A stretch of 64,000 nt of DNA from Kalmanozyma brasiliensis GHG001. Lineage: Eukaryota > Basidiomycota > Ustilaginomycetes > Ustilaginales. A program made the position numbers and the translations under genes. The notes under the pieces were generated by a model. It did not search any database and was not told the origin of the DNA. It worked only from the letters and a program-made list of their open reading frames with translations. The stretch's first letter is position 1. Each line of letters begins with the position of its first letter. Shown in pieces: positions 20,954-30,599 of the stretch. The stretch lies in assembly GCF_000497045.1 (NCBI RefSeq), contig NW_015961988.1, positions 434,001 to 498,000 of the forward strand. Reading direction: 5' to 3'.

Positions 20954-22408
20954 CTACGAGCCGAGTTCATCCTTGACGTTTCCGGTCTCCTGCTTGAGCG
21001 CCCCTATCTCCTGCTGCTCAGCCCGCTCTTTGTCCAATTCCTGCTGAACCAGTCGTTCGACATCCTCGCTCCAATCCTCTTCCGGTGGTCCATCCTCTTC
21101 CAACCGTGCTTCCTTGACCTTCCAGTCCTCCATGTCTGCTTCGTGTCCACGGCGCAGCGCGAGGATCTTGTCGTACCAGAGCCGGCCCTTCTTGCCCCAC
21201 TCGCCCGAAGTCGACGGTCGGAATTCGGCGTACAGCTCATACCCGCGTGAGTTGAGGTAGTCCTCGCCATACTCTGGCGCTTCTTGCGCTTCTGCCTCGA
21301 CCTCCTCTTCCTTGCTATCCACTTCCTGCATCGATATCGGCTCCATGAAGCTGTCGGCGAGCAACGTGAGCGCGCCCATGACGCTCGACAGCGTCTGCGC
21401 CATCGACCTTCGCATATAATTGAACGCCTTGTCCGGCTGCACCACCTCGCCCGCACTAATTCCGCGATACGACCCATCCTGCATCTGCATCACGGGAATC
21501 TTGACGCCCATCAGCTCGAAGTGCGGCTGGTTCGGTCCGACAATGTGCACAGCGCGCTCCTTTTCCGCTGCGGGGATGATGCCGAGGCTGATGCCACGCA
21601 TGGTGCTGGTGTAGTTGACGTAGCAATGAGCCAGACTGAGCGCTTCAGCGCGGCTGAAATTGAGACGCTCGAGTAAGATGGTGGCCCAGGCAGTCATGAC
21701 CGGGGCACGGTTGACGACGGCGTATCTGCCCTGGAGGAGTGACTCCTCAAGGATCTCATTGAAACTGTACTGGATCTCGAGCTTGGGCCGCCGCGACGAT
21801 CCGGGGCGCTCGTCTGACGGAGCGGTCACGTTGCCGTACTCGCGACTGAGCGTTTCGTCGTCGTCGCGACGACGCTTGCGGTACGCACCAAAGTCAGGCG
21901 CGAGCCCGACAGCTGGTGCGCCCCCTGCAGACCCTGGAGCGCCGGAAGACGTAGCAGATGGAATGAAGCCTGCCGCCTTCTTGCCTTTGAAGGCCAGCAC
22001 CGTCCGTTTACGATGCTCTTCGGATTCTATGCCGATATCTTGCAGCATGATGAGCGAGATGTGTGCCAGCGCGGACGGCGTATTTGCCCGGGCGTTGATG
22101 AGCTTGCCTGCCACCGCCATCGCATCTCGCATCGGCAGCCCTCCTTTCGAGGACAGCGTCTTGAGCAAGTCTGGCAATGGCATCGCCACTTCGCTGCTCG
22201 AAGGAATAGCTTTTGCACTCGACTTGGGACTGCTGATGAGTGTGGCCGGCTTGGTCGGAGACGAGGTGGTGCTAGATCGAGCATGTGCTGCGGGAGAAGA
22301 GGAGGCTTGTGCGCGTGCTTTCGAGAGCAATGCTGCTGCACGCGATGCGTGGCTCGCCTTGGACGGTGAGCCACCTCCAGCGCTTCCTGACGTCCGCTTG
22401 GGCGGCAT
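20954..22408 (-). CDS. Conserved hypothetical protein of unknown function, 484 residues
   Basis: The start is the ATG at 22406-22408 (MPPKRTSGS); the open frame continues upstream only through a TTG. The N-terminal 100 residues are low-complexity and Ser/Ala/Lys-rich. A basic cluster AYRKRRRDDDE, possibly a nuclear signal, precedes a folded-looking core. The core starts YSFNEILEESLLQGRYAVV and continues NRAPVMTAWATILLERLNFSR, with GISLGIIPAAEKERAVHIVG further on. The C-terminus is acidic and coiled-coil-like. The core reminds me of uncharacterised bacterial proteins with an R(S/A)PVMTxWAxxxAERLGF-type motif, but I cannot name a family. It shares a 306-bp divergent promoter with ALG2; this alone does not indicate a shared pathway. 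Confidence 0.7.
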   Translation of the reverse strand: MPPKRTSGSAGGGSPSKASHASRAAALLSKARAQASSSPAAHARSSTTSSPTKPATLISSPKSSAKAIPSSSEVAMPLPDLLKTLSSKGGLPMRDAMAVAGKLINARANTPSALAHISLIMLQDIGIESEEHRKRTVLAFKGKKAAGFIPSATSSGAPGSAGGAPAVGLAPDFGAYRKRRRDDDETLSREYGNVTAPSDERPGSSRRPKLEIQYSFNEILEESLLQGRYAVVNRAPVMTAWATILLERLNFSRAEALSLAHCYVNYTSTMRGISLGIIPAAEKERAVHIVGPNQPHFELMGVKIPVMQMQDGSYRGISAGEVVQPDKAFNYMRRSMAQTLSSVMGALTLLADSFMEPISMQEVDSKEEEVEAEAQEAPEYGEDYLNSRGYELYAEFRPSTSGEWGKKGRLWYDKILALRRGHEADMEDWKVKEARLEEDGPPEEDWSEDVERLVQQELDKERAEQQEIGALKQETGNVKDELGS

Positions 22409-22714
22409 GCTGCCTGCACGATGTCGCTCTCGTGGATGTGTACGAGGAAGGATGGAGCAAATGCAAGTCAAGCGGCCATGTATGGAGAGCTTCAAGTGTG
22501 GAGGTTTGGGTGTGCGGACGCAATGGCCGAAAGCCGAAACTGCGAGAGCTGGACGGGGTTTGGCGGAAGAACGCGCTTGGCAGCCTCGAAACAACGCGCA
22601 CGGTCAGACCAACTCAAGCTGGCTTTCCTTCCTTCCATTCTTCCCCCTTGTCTCTCCCGCATACTGTTGTCCTTTCGTCTTCCCCTCAACGCAGCCATTG
22701 TTGGACTTTCGACA
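22409..22714. promoter_or_regulatory. Divergent promoter, 484-residue hypothetical / ALG2
   Basis: 306 bp between divergent starts; the ALG2-proximal half is pyrimidine-rich (about 22620-22690). No gene. Confidence 0.45.
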
Positions 22715-24544
22715 ATGGTCCTCGATCGCCAGTCGGCCGCCGTGGCCAATTCGGTGCACTCGCCGCGCAAAAAGCTTCGCATCGGCTTCGTCCATCCGGA
22801 CCTGGGCATTGGTGGAGCTGAGAAGCTCATCGTCGACGCCGCCGTTTCGCTCCAACAGCTCGGACACGAGATTGTCATCTTCACCTCGTATCACGACCCA
22901 GCTCACTGCTTCGAAGCAACCCGCGACGGTACGCTCAAGGTGCAAGTGATGCGCACCTGCATCCCCCGCTCCGTCTTCGGCTGGTTCCACCTTCCCTGCG
23001 CCATCCTGCAGCAGATGAGCCTCGTCTTCCAGCTCATCCTCGCCATTCTGCTGTTCAACTTCCCTGGCACCCTGCCTCGCTTCGTTGCGAGACGTCTCAC
23101 GTCTTCCCCGCCGATCCCCGGCTTCGACCTGTTCTTCTTCGACCAGCTGACGGCGGGCATTCCGTGGCTCAAGATCCTACTAGCGACGAGGGTGGTCTAC
23201 TACTGCCACTTTCCGGACAAGGAGATCAGCAATTCGATTGCCATGCAGAAGGCTCACGCGCGTGGCGAGTCCGGTCCCTCGATCTTCCGCAAGTTCTACC
23301 GGCTACCGTTCGACCTGTTCGAAGAGGGCACCACCGACTACGCGGACAAGATTCTGGTCAACTCGGAGTTCACAGCGGCGCAGTTTGTCAAGTCGTTCTT
23401 CCGGCTCAGGAGGCAGCCGAGGGTGTGCTACCCTGGTGTGGACTACCAGAACTTTGAGAGCGACAAGGTGGAGCAGGCAGTGAAGAGGCTGGAGAAGGAG
23501 GCGCAGGAGGTGGGCGATCCGATTCGCAAATCCATCACCCAATTCTGCCAGGACAGCAGCAAGACGACGCTCCTCTCGATCAACCGTTTCGAGGCCAAGA
23601 AGAACGTGGCTCTCGCTCTGGAAGCTTTTGCGATCGCGCAGAAGGAGCTCGCTGCTACGTCGACCGCAGGCGATGACGTCGGCCCACTTCGACTCATCCT
23701 CGTGGGCGGATACGACAAGCGCGTGCATGACAACGTCGCAACGCTCAAAGAGCTGCAGGAGCAAGCGAAGCAGCTTGGGCTGTCATCGGTCACGCTCAGC
23801 TACTACCGCAAGACGTTCGAGGAGACGCCCACGACGGCGCCTCCTGCGGCCGAGCTCTCCAAGGCGTCGGTGATCTTCCTGCCGTCTCTGCCCATGCCGC
23901 TCATCCACACGCTGCTGCTGAACACATCAACCAAGGCGCTGCTGTACACGCCTACGGACGAGCATTTCGGTATCGTACCACTGGAGGCTATGGCGTGCGG
24001 ACTGCCCGTCCTTGCAACTAACACCGGTGGACCTGTGGAGACGGTCGTCGACCTTGCCCTGTCCGCCGATGGCACCCCTACGAACCTCACCACCGGCACG
24101 GGTCTGCTTCGTCACCCATCTGCGTCCATCTGGGCAGTCTCGCTCGTCGCCCTCCTCCGTCTCTCGCCGTCGCACCGCAGTCAAATCTCCAGCTCGGCCA
24201 AACAGCGCATCAAAGAAAAGTTCTCCACCGAAGTCCTAGCTCTCGCCCTCGAGCGCGCCTGCTACGACGCCTACGAGCTCGGACGGGTCAAAGGCGACGA
24301 GGGTCTGTACCAGTGGAGCTCGACCATCGCCATATTTGTCGTCATGAGCGTGCTCTTCTGGGTCAACGTGTATTTTGCCCACGACAAGTGGTTGGCTCAG
24401 CAAGCGGCCAAGTTGGCCGTGGAGAAGGACAAGTGGTTGGCAGAGTTGAGGGCACACGGGTTGATCGCGGCCGCGCCGGTGGTGGGTGGGTTGAACCCCA
24501 ACGCGGACCCGGTTGCCCAGGCCCCGCCGCCGACGCCGTTGTGA
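22715..24544 (+). CDS. ALG2: Alpha-1,3/1,6-mannosyltransferase ALG2
   Basis: 609 residues from the ATG at 22715 (MVLDRQSAA). Alg2 adds the second and third mannose to the dolichol-linked oligosaccharide on the cytosolic face of the ER, for N-glycosylation. GT4 features are clear: the N-terminal LRIGFVHPDLGIGGAEKLIVD glycine-rich acceptor loop, a middle INRFEAKKNVALALEAF, and the catalytic E-x7-E motif EHFGIVPLE (Glu416, Glu424) followed by GLPVLATNTGGPVET. Hydrophobic segments lie at about 95-120 (LVFQLILAILLFNF) and near the C-terminus (STIAIFVVMSVLFWVNVYFA), consistent with ER-membrane attachment. The upstream part of the open frame uses non-ATG codons. Confidence 0.93.
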   Translation: MVLDRQSAAVANSVHSPRKKLRIGFVHPDLGIGGAEKLIVDAAVSLQQLGHEIVIFTSYHDPAHCFEATRDGTLKVQVMRTCIPRSVFGWFHLPCAILQQMSLVFQLILAILLFNFPGTLPRFVARRLTSSPPIPGFDLFFFDQLTAGIPWLKILLATRVVYYCHFPDKEISNSIAMQKAHARGESGPSIFRKFYRLPFDLFEEGTTDYADKILVNSEFTAAQFVKSFFRLRRQPRVCYPGVDYQNFESDKVEQAVKRLEKEAQEVGDPIRKSITQFCQDSSKTTLLSINRFEAKKNVALALEAFAIAQKELAATSTAGDDVGPLRLILVGGYDKRVHDNVATLKELQEQAKQLGLSSVTLSYYRKTFEETPTTAPPAAELSKASVIFLPSLPMPLIHTLLLNTSTKALLYTPTDEHFGIVPLEAMACGLPVLATNTGGPVETVVDLALSADGTPTNLTTGTGLLRHPSASIWAVSLVALLRLSPSHRSQISSSAKQRIKEKFSTEVLALALERACYDAYELGRVKGDEGLYQWSSTIAIFVVMSVLFWVNVYFAHDKWLAQQAAKLAVEKDKWLAELRAHGLIAAAPVVGGLNPNADPVAQAPPPTPL

Positions 24545-25162
24545 AGGAAGGAGCGAGATGAGAGATGAAGCGCCGGGGGGTGCGAGCCAATGTTAGATGT
24601 GTCACACAAAGCAGCGAGGGGCGTGATCACTCGTCAGGGTCTGAGTGAATGAGCCTGAGGAACGTCAAACAGCAGCACCAGCCGCTGTCAAGCACGACGG
24701 AAAGCAGAAGCTTCTTTCTTCCACCGTATGGCAACAACGCGCGCTTTTGCGGGGCCTGCAAGCCAGGGCAACGCCTCACCCAACCGAGAGGCTGCGTGAA
24801 AATCCCCTTCTGTCACCACAGTCGGCTGTGTTTGAAATTGGGCGTTGCGATTTGCTGTGCATCCGCACTGTGCTGCAAATCACTGCGAAATTGCGGGGAA
24901 TATTTTCAGTCAACCCAGAACCGTTTGCGGCAGCACGAGTTGCATTGAGGGGCAAAGCGGCCTGAGTTCTAAGTTTGGAGCAGTAGACCTTGACTTTGAC
25001 AAAGGCTCTTGACGCCATCCGCCGCTCCACCATCATCCTTCGTATACCCTTCGCACTCCTCCCACCCTCTTAACGGATACACACAGCGATCATTCGATAG
25101 CCGCGTACTATACCCACTCGACAACCCCACATCATCATCCCACATCGCAGGTTATCGAGAAA
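24545..25162. other. Intergenic region between ALG2 and the GPI-type protein
   Basis: 618 bp. The last 130 bp (CACTCCTCCCACCC, CATCATCATCCC) look like a pyrimidine-rich leader. Nothing coding is supported. Confidence 0.45.
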
Positions 25163-25793
25163 ATGAAGTCGACCTTCGTGTTCGCAGCGTGCGTTGCTTT
25201 GGGTGCGTCATTCGCCCAGGCGCAAGGGACGGCTGGTGTGCCCGCAACGATCAATGGTAAGCCTCCCGCCACCCTTTCTCCCATCAACCTTACCTCTCAC
25301 TAACCGATTCATCCCTCCTTGCGTTCCGACAGTGGGTAACGGTCAAGCAACCGCAACCTTCCCCGCGGGTCTCGGCGGTCTCTCCACTGGCTCTGTCGTC
25401 TCGTTCACCCCTGGCGCGGCCTCGTCTGCCTCGCAATCGCCCTACTACGTCGCCACCAACGCCGAGCAATCCTCTACACTGGCGTCGTTGAACACGCACT
25501 TTTCGCAGGCCATCTCCGCCGCGACCCCCACCACCGGCCCCCCGACCGGCATCAGCACCGGCGTCACCGGCGGCTTTGACGGTGCCAACACTCTCAGTAT
25601 CCTCGATGGAAGCATCACCACCATCCCCAACGCCGCAACGACGTATACGGGACCGAGGAGCTCGAGCAGCAGTGGAAGCAGCGCACAGGGTCAAAGCTCC
25701 GGTGCACTCGGGATGGGTGTCAACGGCGCCGTGATGGGTGCCATGGCAGCGGTCGTGGTTGGTGTTGTTGGCGGCGGCGCTTGGGTGCTCTAG
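25163..25793 (+). CDS. Small secreted, probably GPI-anchored serine/threonine-rich protein
   Basis: Two exons, 25163-25256 and 25333-25793, joined by a 76-nt intron (donor GTAAGC, acceptor CGACAG). The product is 184 residues. It begins with a signal peptide (MKSTFVFAACVALGASFAQA, probable cleavage before QG). The mature part is rich in Ala, Thr, Ser and Gly with no cysteine, and includes FPAGLGGLSTGSVVSF and GGFDGANTLSILDGS. A Ser/Gly spacer is followed by a hydrophobic tail (VMGAMAAVVVGVVGGGAWVL) ending exactly at the C-terminus, which is the arrangement of a GPI-attachment signal. It is probably a wall or plasma-membrane surface protein. No family is recognised and no enzymatic motif is seen. 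Confidence 0.8.
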
Positions 25794-26128
25794 ATCGACA
25801 GATGCACGTTCGTTACGGACTCTCCCCACCCTTGATTTCTCTATACCTCTGTTCAAGGTGAGAGGTGCTCTCGACCACTCAGAAAGAGACTGCGTCGAGA
25901 ACGTCTGCCATCCCTGCTTTTCACGCATGTGCCCCACTTTCACTCGTTTATGGATACGTTCGTTAATACCATTGCTCGAAACACTCATCGTGCGTGTTGA
26001 TCGACGCTCTGCCTGCTTCGGAGCCGGATTGAGGCCCAAGCTTCTCACTTGCTCACTTGGGCGCCACATCATCCGCACTTCTACACATACACAAGGCGGT
26101 TGAAAGGACCCAATTGCATGACCACATT
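25794..26128. other. Convergent 3' gap between the GPI-type gene and DES1
   Basis: 335 bp between two convergent stop codons, presumably both 3' UTRs. Nothing else seen. Confidence 0.5.
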
Positions 26129-27526
26129 CTACTTCCCCTTGGCCTCAGCCCGCTTCGCATCGCGATTCACCCTCTTAACCCGCGCCCACAGCCCGCTATC
26201 ACCACCCAGCACAAACCTGACCGTCACCATGGGCCAACTCGTGTGTCTGGGCAGAACATCGTAAAACTCGGGCGCGATCCTCCTGAGTTCGGGCAACCTG
26301 GTCCAAGGAACGCTCGGGAAATCATGATGTTCGTTATGATACCCCACGTTGTACGCTAGGACGTTCAACGGGCCGTAGTAGGACCACGTTTCTTGCTGAA
26401 TCCCCGCGAACATGTAGTGTTCCGCAATAAAGTGTGCTGCGCACGGATGGAGACTTCCCGCAAAGAACGAGGACTCGAGGAGGTACACCAGTGCGGTCCA
26501 TCCGGCGAACTTGACAAGGAGGAAATTGGACAGGGCGATAAAGGCGATGTTGAGAGCGTGCCAGATCGTCGGTCGTTGCGCACGAACGAACCCCGGTCGA
26601 AGCGCATAGAAGAAGATCTGAAACGTCGCAAAGAACGCTTTGCCCAACACGTTTCGCAGCACTACGGACTCGAACTTGGTCGGCAAGTCCGTATCCGTCC
26701 CATCCTCGCCCAGGTACTTGTGATGTTCGAGATGATACGGCTTGAACGCCATAGCGTACGGCACGCCGATAGCGGCATTGACGAGGATGGCCCAAGCTCG
26801 ATTCGCCCGAAGTCCGCGGAAGGCGAGGTTGTGCGTGATCTCGTGGATCGCTAGGAAGGTGTTTTGGTTGGCAGTCCCACCGATGGCGTACGCGAGCAGC
26901 AGGAATTGCCACGAGAACGGGTGGAGCGAGGTGTACTTGGACAGGTAGACGGCGAGCGAGAGTTGCAGGACGAGAACAGCGAGGGAGACGTACTTGGTGA
27001 GAGGCTCGTAGCCCATGAGCCGTTTGACTTCGGGGTGCGCTTTGAGGATCGCCATGCGCCGCGAACGGTGAGGCTCCTCGGTGTGCATCCACAGGAAGTC
27101 CTGGGATTGGGTGTCGACGGGTACGATGGTGGGTAGCCACGCTTTGCCGTCCACCGCAGTGGCGCTTCGCACGGCGTCGGTGAGAGGTGCGCTCCTAGAG
27201 ACTTGGGACAGAGGCGCGTCGTCCAGCTCGTCCTGGTCTGAAGATGTCGCCTTCTTGGTTTGCCGCGCATCGCCGTCGTCGTCGTCCGAGGTGAACGAGG
27301 TGGATGAATCACTCTGATGACTGAAGTTGGGCGAGGAGGAGCGCGAGTTGCGGGACGACGAGGAGGCCGAGGAGAGATCCGAGCGCAGAGCTGGACGAGT
27401 GCGATCCGGCTTGTTGCTGGAAGAAGAAGGCGGGGACGTGGTCTCAGCACCGCCGTAGAGAGACCAGTCGACCTGAATGGTCGAGTTCATGGCGCGACCT
27501 GCGCGCGAGGTGAGGCTGGACAGCAT
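26129..27526 (-). CDS. DES1: Sphingolipid (dihydroceramide) delta-4 desaturase
   Basis: 465 residues, single exon. It introduces the 4,5-trans double bond into the sphingoid base of ceramide in the ER, feeding glucosylceramide synthesis in fungi. All three di-iron histidine boxes are present: HEITH (228-232), HLEHH (265-269) and HNEHH (397-401), the last within YHNEHHDFPSVPW, the DES1 signature. Hydrophobic stretches (YVSLAVLVLQLSLAVYLS, WQFLLLAYAIGGTANQNTFL, IWHALNIAFIALSNFLLVKF) agree with a multi-pass ER enzyme. The N-terminal 110 residues are a serine/acid-rich extension not present in animal DES1. The start is the first ATG (27524-27526); a second, MNSTIQVDW, lies 12 codons on and could also be used. 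Confidence 0.92.
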   Translation of the reverse strand: MLSSLTSRAGRAMNSTIQVDWSLYGGAETTSPPSSSSNKPDRTRPALRSDLSSASSSSRNSRSSSPNFSHQSDSSTSFTSDDDDGDARQTKKATSSDQDELDDAPLSQVSRSAPLTDAVRSATAVDGKAWLPTIVPVDTQSQDFLWMHTEEPHRSRRMAILKAHPEVKRLMGYEPLTKYVSLAVLVLQLSLAVYLSKYTSLHPFSWQFLLLAYAIGGTANQNTFLAIHEITHNLAFRGLRANRAWAILVNAAIGVPYAMAFKPYHLEHHKYLGEDGTDTDLPTKFESVVLRNVLGKAFFATFQIFFYALRPGFVRAQRPTIWHALNIAFIALSNFLLVKFAGWTALVYLLESSFFAGSLHPCAAHFIAEHYMFAGIQQETWSYYGPLNVLAYNVGYHNEHHDFPSVPWTRLPELRRIAPEFYDVLPRHTSWPMVTVRFVLGGDSGLWARVKRVNRDAKRAEAKGK

Positions 27527-28417
27527 GGGGATGGCAGGACGGAGAAGCTGACCAGGGCTTCTGTCGCGAATGGAATTGGTGTAGGAAGAGAGGCGTCTGT
27601 CGAGTCGGTGGCAAGTTGCTGGTGTTGGCTGTGGGGCTGGCCGTCAATCTATCGAACGAGCGAATCGATATAGGTCGTCTTGCCAGAGGAAGTCCGCGCC
27701 CTTAGGAGAATCTATGTGGGTAGAAGCGGTCCAGAGAGTATCTGGAAGAGAGGTTCGATGAAAGAAGGAGCAAGGATCGAATCAGAAGCTGTACCCTGAA
27801 GTGCTGTGCTGTTGGGTGGTGAGGGGTGTCCGCTCGAGAAGAAGGTCGCGGTGGCCAAGCTCTAAATTTGCCAGCCAAGTTCAGTTGGCATGCACAGACG
27901 GTCCAGCGTGCAGCAGCGACTTTTCAGCGCAGAAACTTTGAAATTCAAAGGCAGCCAAAGCGCAGAGTGGCGACCGCGTGCCTCTCTGACTCCTTGTGCT
28001 GAGACAGTCGAGACCCTTGATGCCGCTTCACGTGCTGCTCACTCGTTCGCTCGCAAGAGGACATGATACCGTGTCGTTGCTCGAAGAGCGCTTCCGATTG
28101 CAGAACCAAGTCAGCATTGGCATTGGCATATGTAGCGAGCGACCTTGCGCCCATATCTTGAGAAGCCAGAGTCATGGCGACTCGGCAAAGACAGCGTCTC
28201 GAGGCGGCGTGGGGAAGAACAGCAGTCAGGTTCGACCGAGCCTCACTCGAAGCGAGACGCAAGGCGCAACGCTGCGATTTTCTCCAAGCTGCTTTCCATG
28301 CTGGTCTAACAAGCCATAAAAATACATTGCCGCCTTAGGACTCGGTCTGGTCTTCTCTGGCAAAGAGTGCGTCTGATAGACATGCTGTTCCATGCAATAG
28401 ATTGTGTGCTGCGTCCC
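27527..28417. other. Intergenic region between DES1 and SWD2
   Basis: 890 bp containing the DES1 promoter and the SWD2 3' end. Open frames at 27945-28262 (-) and 27996-28319 (+) overlap each other and have no family features. I see no gene. Confidence 0.45.
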
Positions 28418-29673
28418 CTACACCTCTTCGGGCAAGTCTGGAAGCCAAAACGCTACCTCGGCTCCCGCGCTCATGAACTCTGTAAGGTCAGAACGAGGAT
28501 CATACGTGTCAGTCTCGGTGAGCTAGCAGCTTTCCCCTCGGATCGTCGCTCTCGGTACTTACGCGCATGTCTCGGGTTGAAGGCGAGAACCCGACTGACG
28601 CCATCGTGACCCGTCTGCTTGTACCGTGGCCTCAAGTTACGAAACTCGTTGCGGGAGGCTTCTTGCAAGTCGATGTACCAGAACACCACCGAGCCGTCGG
28701 CCGAGCCAGACATGACCCACTTGCCATCCGGTGTCCAGCACACCTCCTGTCCGCTGATGCCTGCTTCCGCCACCATGCCTATCGATACGCCGCTCGCCTT
28801 CTCCAGCCCTTCGTGACCTATCAAGCGAGCCACCACCTGGCCTCCGTCCGAGAATGTGTCGATGACGTAGTGCACGTCACCCGAAGTTCCAAGCAGCAGA
28901 TACTGACTGTCGCTGTTGAAGGTGAGCGAAGTGATGATGGGTACTCTAGGCGGCATCGATACCCTTGATAGCGCAACCGAGTCGTCGAGGTGCACCACGA
29001 GGAACGGCATCTGGTCGAACTTGCGGATATCGTACAGCAGCACTGCCGATCGCTCGTTGATGGCGACCGCAAAGACCTTGCCCGTCGGATCATAGGCGAC
29101 CACGGGATGTCCATGTATGTTCATGCTGCCTGTCGGCTTGTTGGTCCGCAAATCCCACAGCTTGACGCTATCGTCGACAGCGCCTGATAGGAACGTGTCG
29201 TTCTGCGGACTCATCTGCAGCGTCACCACCTTGCTCTTGTGACCGTCGAAGTAGCGCTTGTACCCTACGTCCTTGACGAGGCTCATGTAGCGGATCTGAT
29301 CATTCTCCATGGTCGAGGCATGGATGATGTGATCCGAGTTGTGCGTGAAGCGTGCCAGATGCACTCCGTACTTCTTCGAGTAGAACTTGTTACTATGGGT
29401 ACCCTGTTTGGCATCGTAGATGTGGATGTTGTCGTCGTCGCCCGAGGTCACACAGAAGCGCCCAGAGTCGTCGTAGCAAGCCGAGGTAATGGATCTGCCT
29501 TTGCTGACGTATTGGGTGAACACCTTGGCAGGCTTGAAAGCCGAAATCAGCGTCGGGGTGATGGGGACCTTGTTGGCGTCCGCTGACGAGGAGGAGGAAG
29601 CTCCGGCTACAGCGGACGCCGAGGTTGACGCATGTCCGTAGGAGGATGACCCTGAAGCCACTGACGTTGCCAT
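28418..29673 (-). CDS. SWD2: SWD2/WDR82 WD-repeat protein of COMPASS and the cleavage/polyadenylation factor
   Basis: Two exons on the minus strand: 29673-28563 and 28479-28418. The 83-nt intron has donor GTAAGT, a CTGAC branch site and acceptor TTACAG. Splicing replaces an otherwise unrelated tail by FMSAGAEVAFWLPDLPEEV, which matches the end of Swd2/WDR82 (FASACSNMAFWLP-type). The protein has 390 residues, starting MATSVASGSS at 29673. WD repeats include CVTSGDDDNIHIYDAKQG, FLSGAVDDSVKLWDLRTNK and WVMSGSADGSVVFWYID. Swd2 links the H3K4 methyltransferase complex to ubiquitinated H2B and also sits in the APT part of CPF. The serine/alanine-rich first 35 residues are an extension. It shares a divergent promoter with the Zn2Cys6 regulator. 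Confidence 0.92.
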
Positions 29674-30599
29674 GATGGCGTCGTATCCTACAATCAAATG
29701 TGTGTCGGATGTTTGAGGTGATGCAATGAAACGGTCAAGAAGCTGTTCAGGGTTGTCGGCCTTGCAAGTGAGCCGAGCGAGCCGCACAATGGGCCGCGAT
29801 TTGTTGGAGCTTGTTAAGTTGTGAATTGACCTGTGTGGGATGGCTGGAGCGCGCGCATTCGGTGACAAAAAGCCCGAGAGCGGAGCTGCAAGCCATTTCC
29901 TCTCATATTAAAAATTGAGCTTGGTTGGGCAGCAGTGGCGAGCAGCAGTACTCTAAGCCAGTGAACAGCACAGTCCGAACCATGGTCAAGGACGATGATC
30001 AGAGAGCTGGCAGCAGTGTCGGAAGGAGCCAGTGCTGAGGCTCGAAAGGGACCAAAAGGCAGCGTGAAAAGGTGCGTTCAGCCTGCGCCTGACGGCTGGC
30101 TGGCTGGCTGGCTGGCTGAAGTGGCTGAGTCCCGAGTCTCAGAGGGCGCGCTTCCGCGTCGTGACCAAAGGAGAGAGAGAGACTGACTGAATGCCATTTT
30201 GCATTTTGCGCATGACTCTTGTCCAGAGAGGCTTCTGGACCCTGTTTGTTCCCCTCAGTTTTACCCCGGCCTGCCTCCAGCCGAACTAGGCTGTCCTCTC
30301 TGTCTCTCTCTGCCTTCTTCTTTCTCCCTCTCTCAACCGCCATCGCATTCATCACACCCCTCGATCACTTTCCGCTCCCACCTTGTCCAAATCCATCACA
30401 TCCCAGGTCAAGGAAGGAACTCGACAGTCGAATCACTGCGCTTTCTTCGGAATTCGCGTTCTTCGACACCCAACGACGGCCACGCCCCTTCTTGGATGCC
30501 ATCAGCTGCTTGGCAGCATCGTCTACAAGCCGACCTCAAGAGACGCAAGCTTCGCCTCGATACCTGAACGCGCAGTGTCCCCGCTCAATTACATCCATC
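29674..30599. promoter_or_regulatory. Divergent promoter SWD2 / Zn2Cys6 regulator
   Basis: 925 bp. It holds a (GGCT)6 tract at 30094-30117 and a long pyrimidine-rich segment from about 30290 to 30400, typical of a fungal core promoter or leader. The regulator's frame stays open upstream of its ATG but without another ATG. Confidence 0.5.
30094..30117. repeat. (GGCT)6 microsatellite
   Basis: Six perfect GGCT units in the leader/promoter of the transcription factor gene. Confidence 0.95.

Noticed and set aside
28471..28562. Unspliced C-terminus of SWD2 (RKYRERR tail)
   Set aside because: It reads through an intron with consensus donor, branch and acceptor; splicing gives the conserved AFWLP end.
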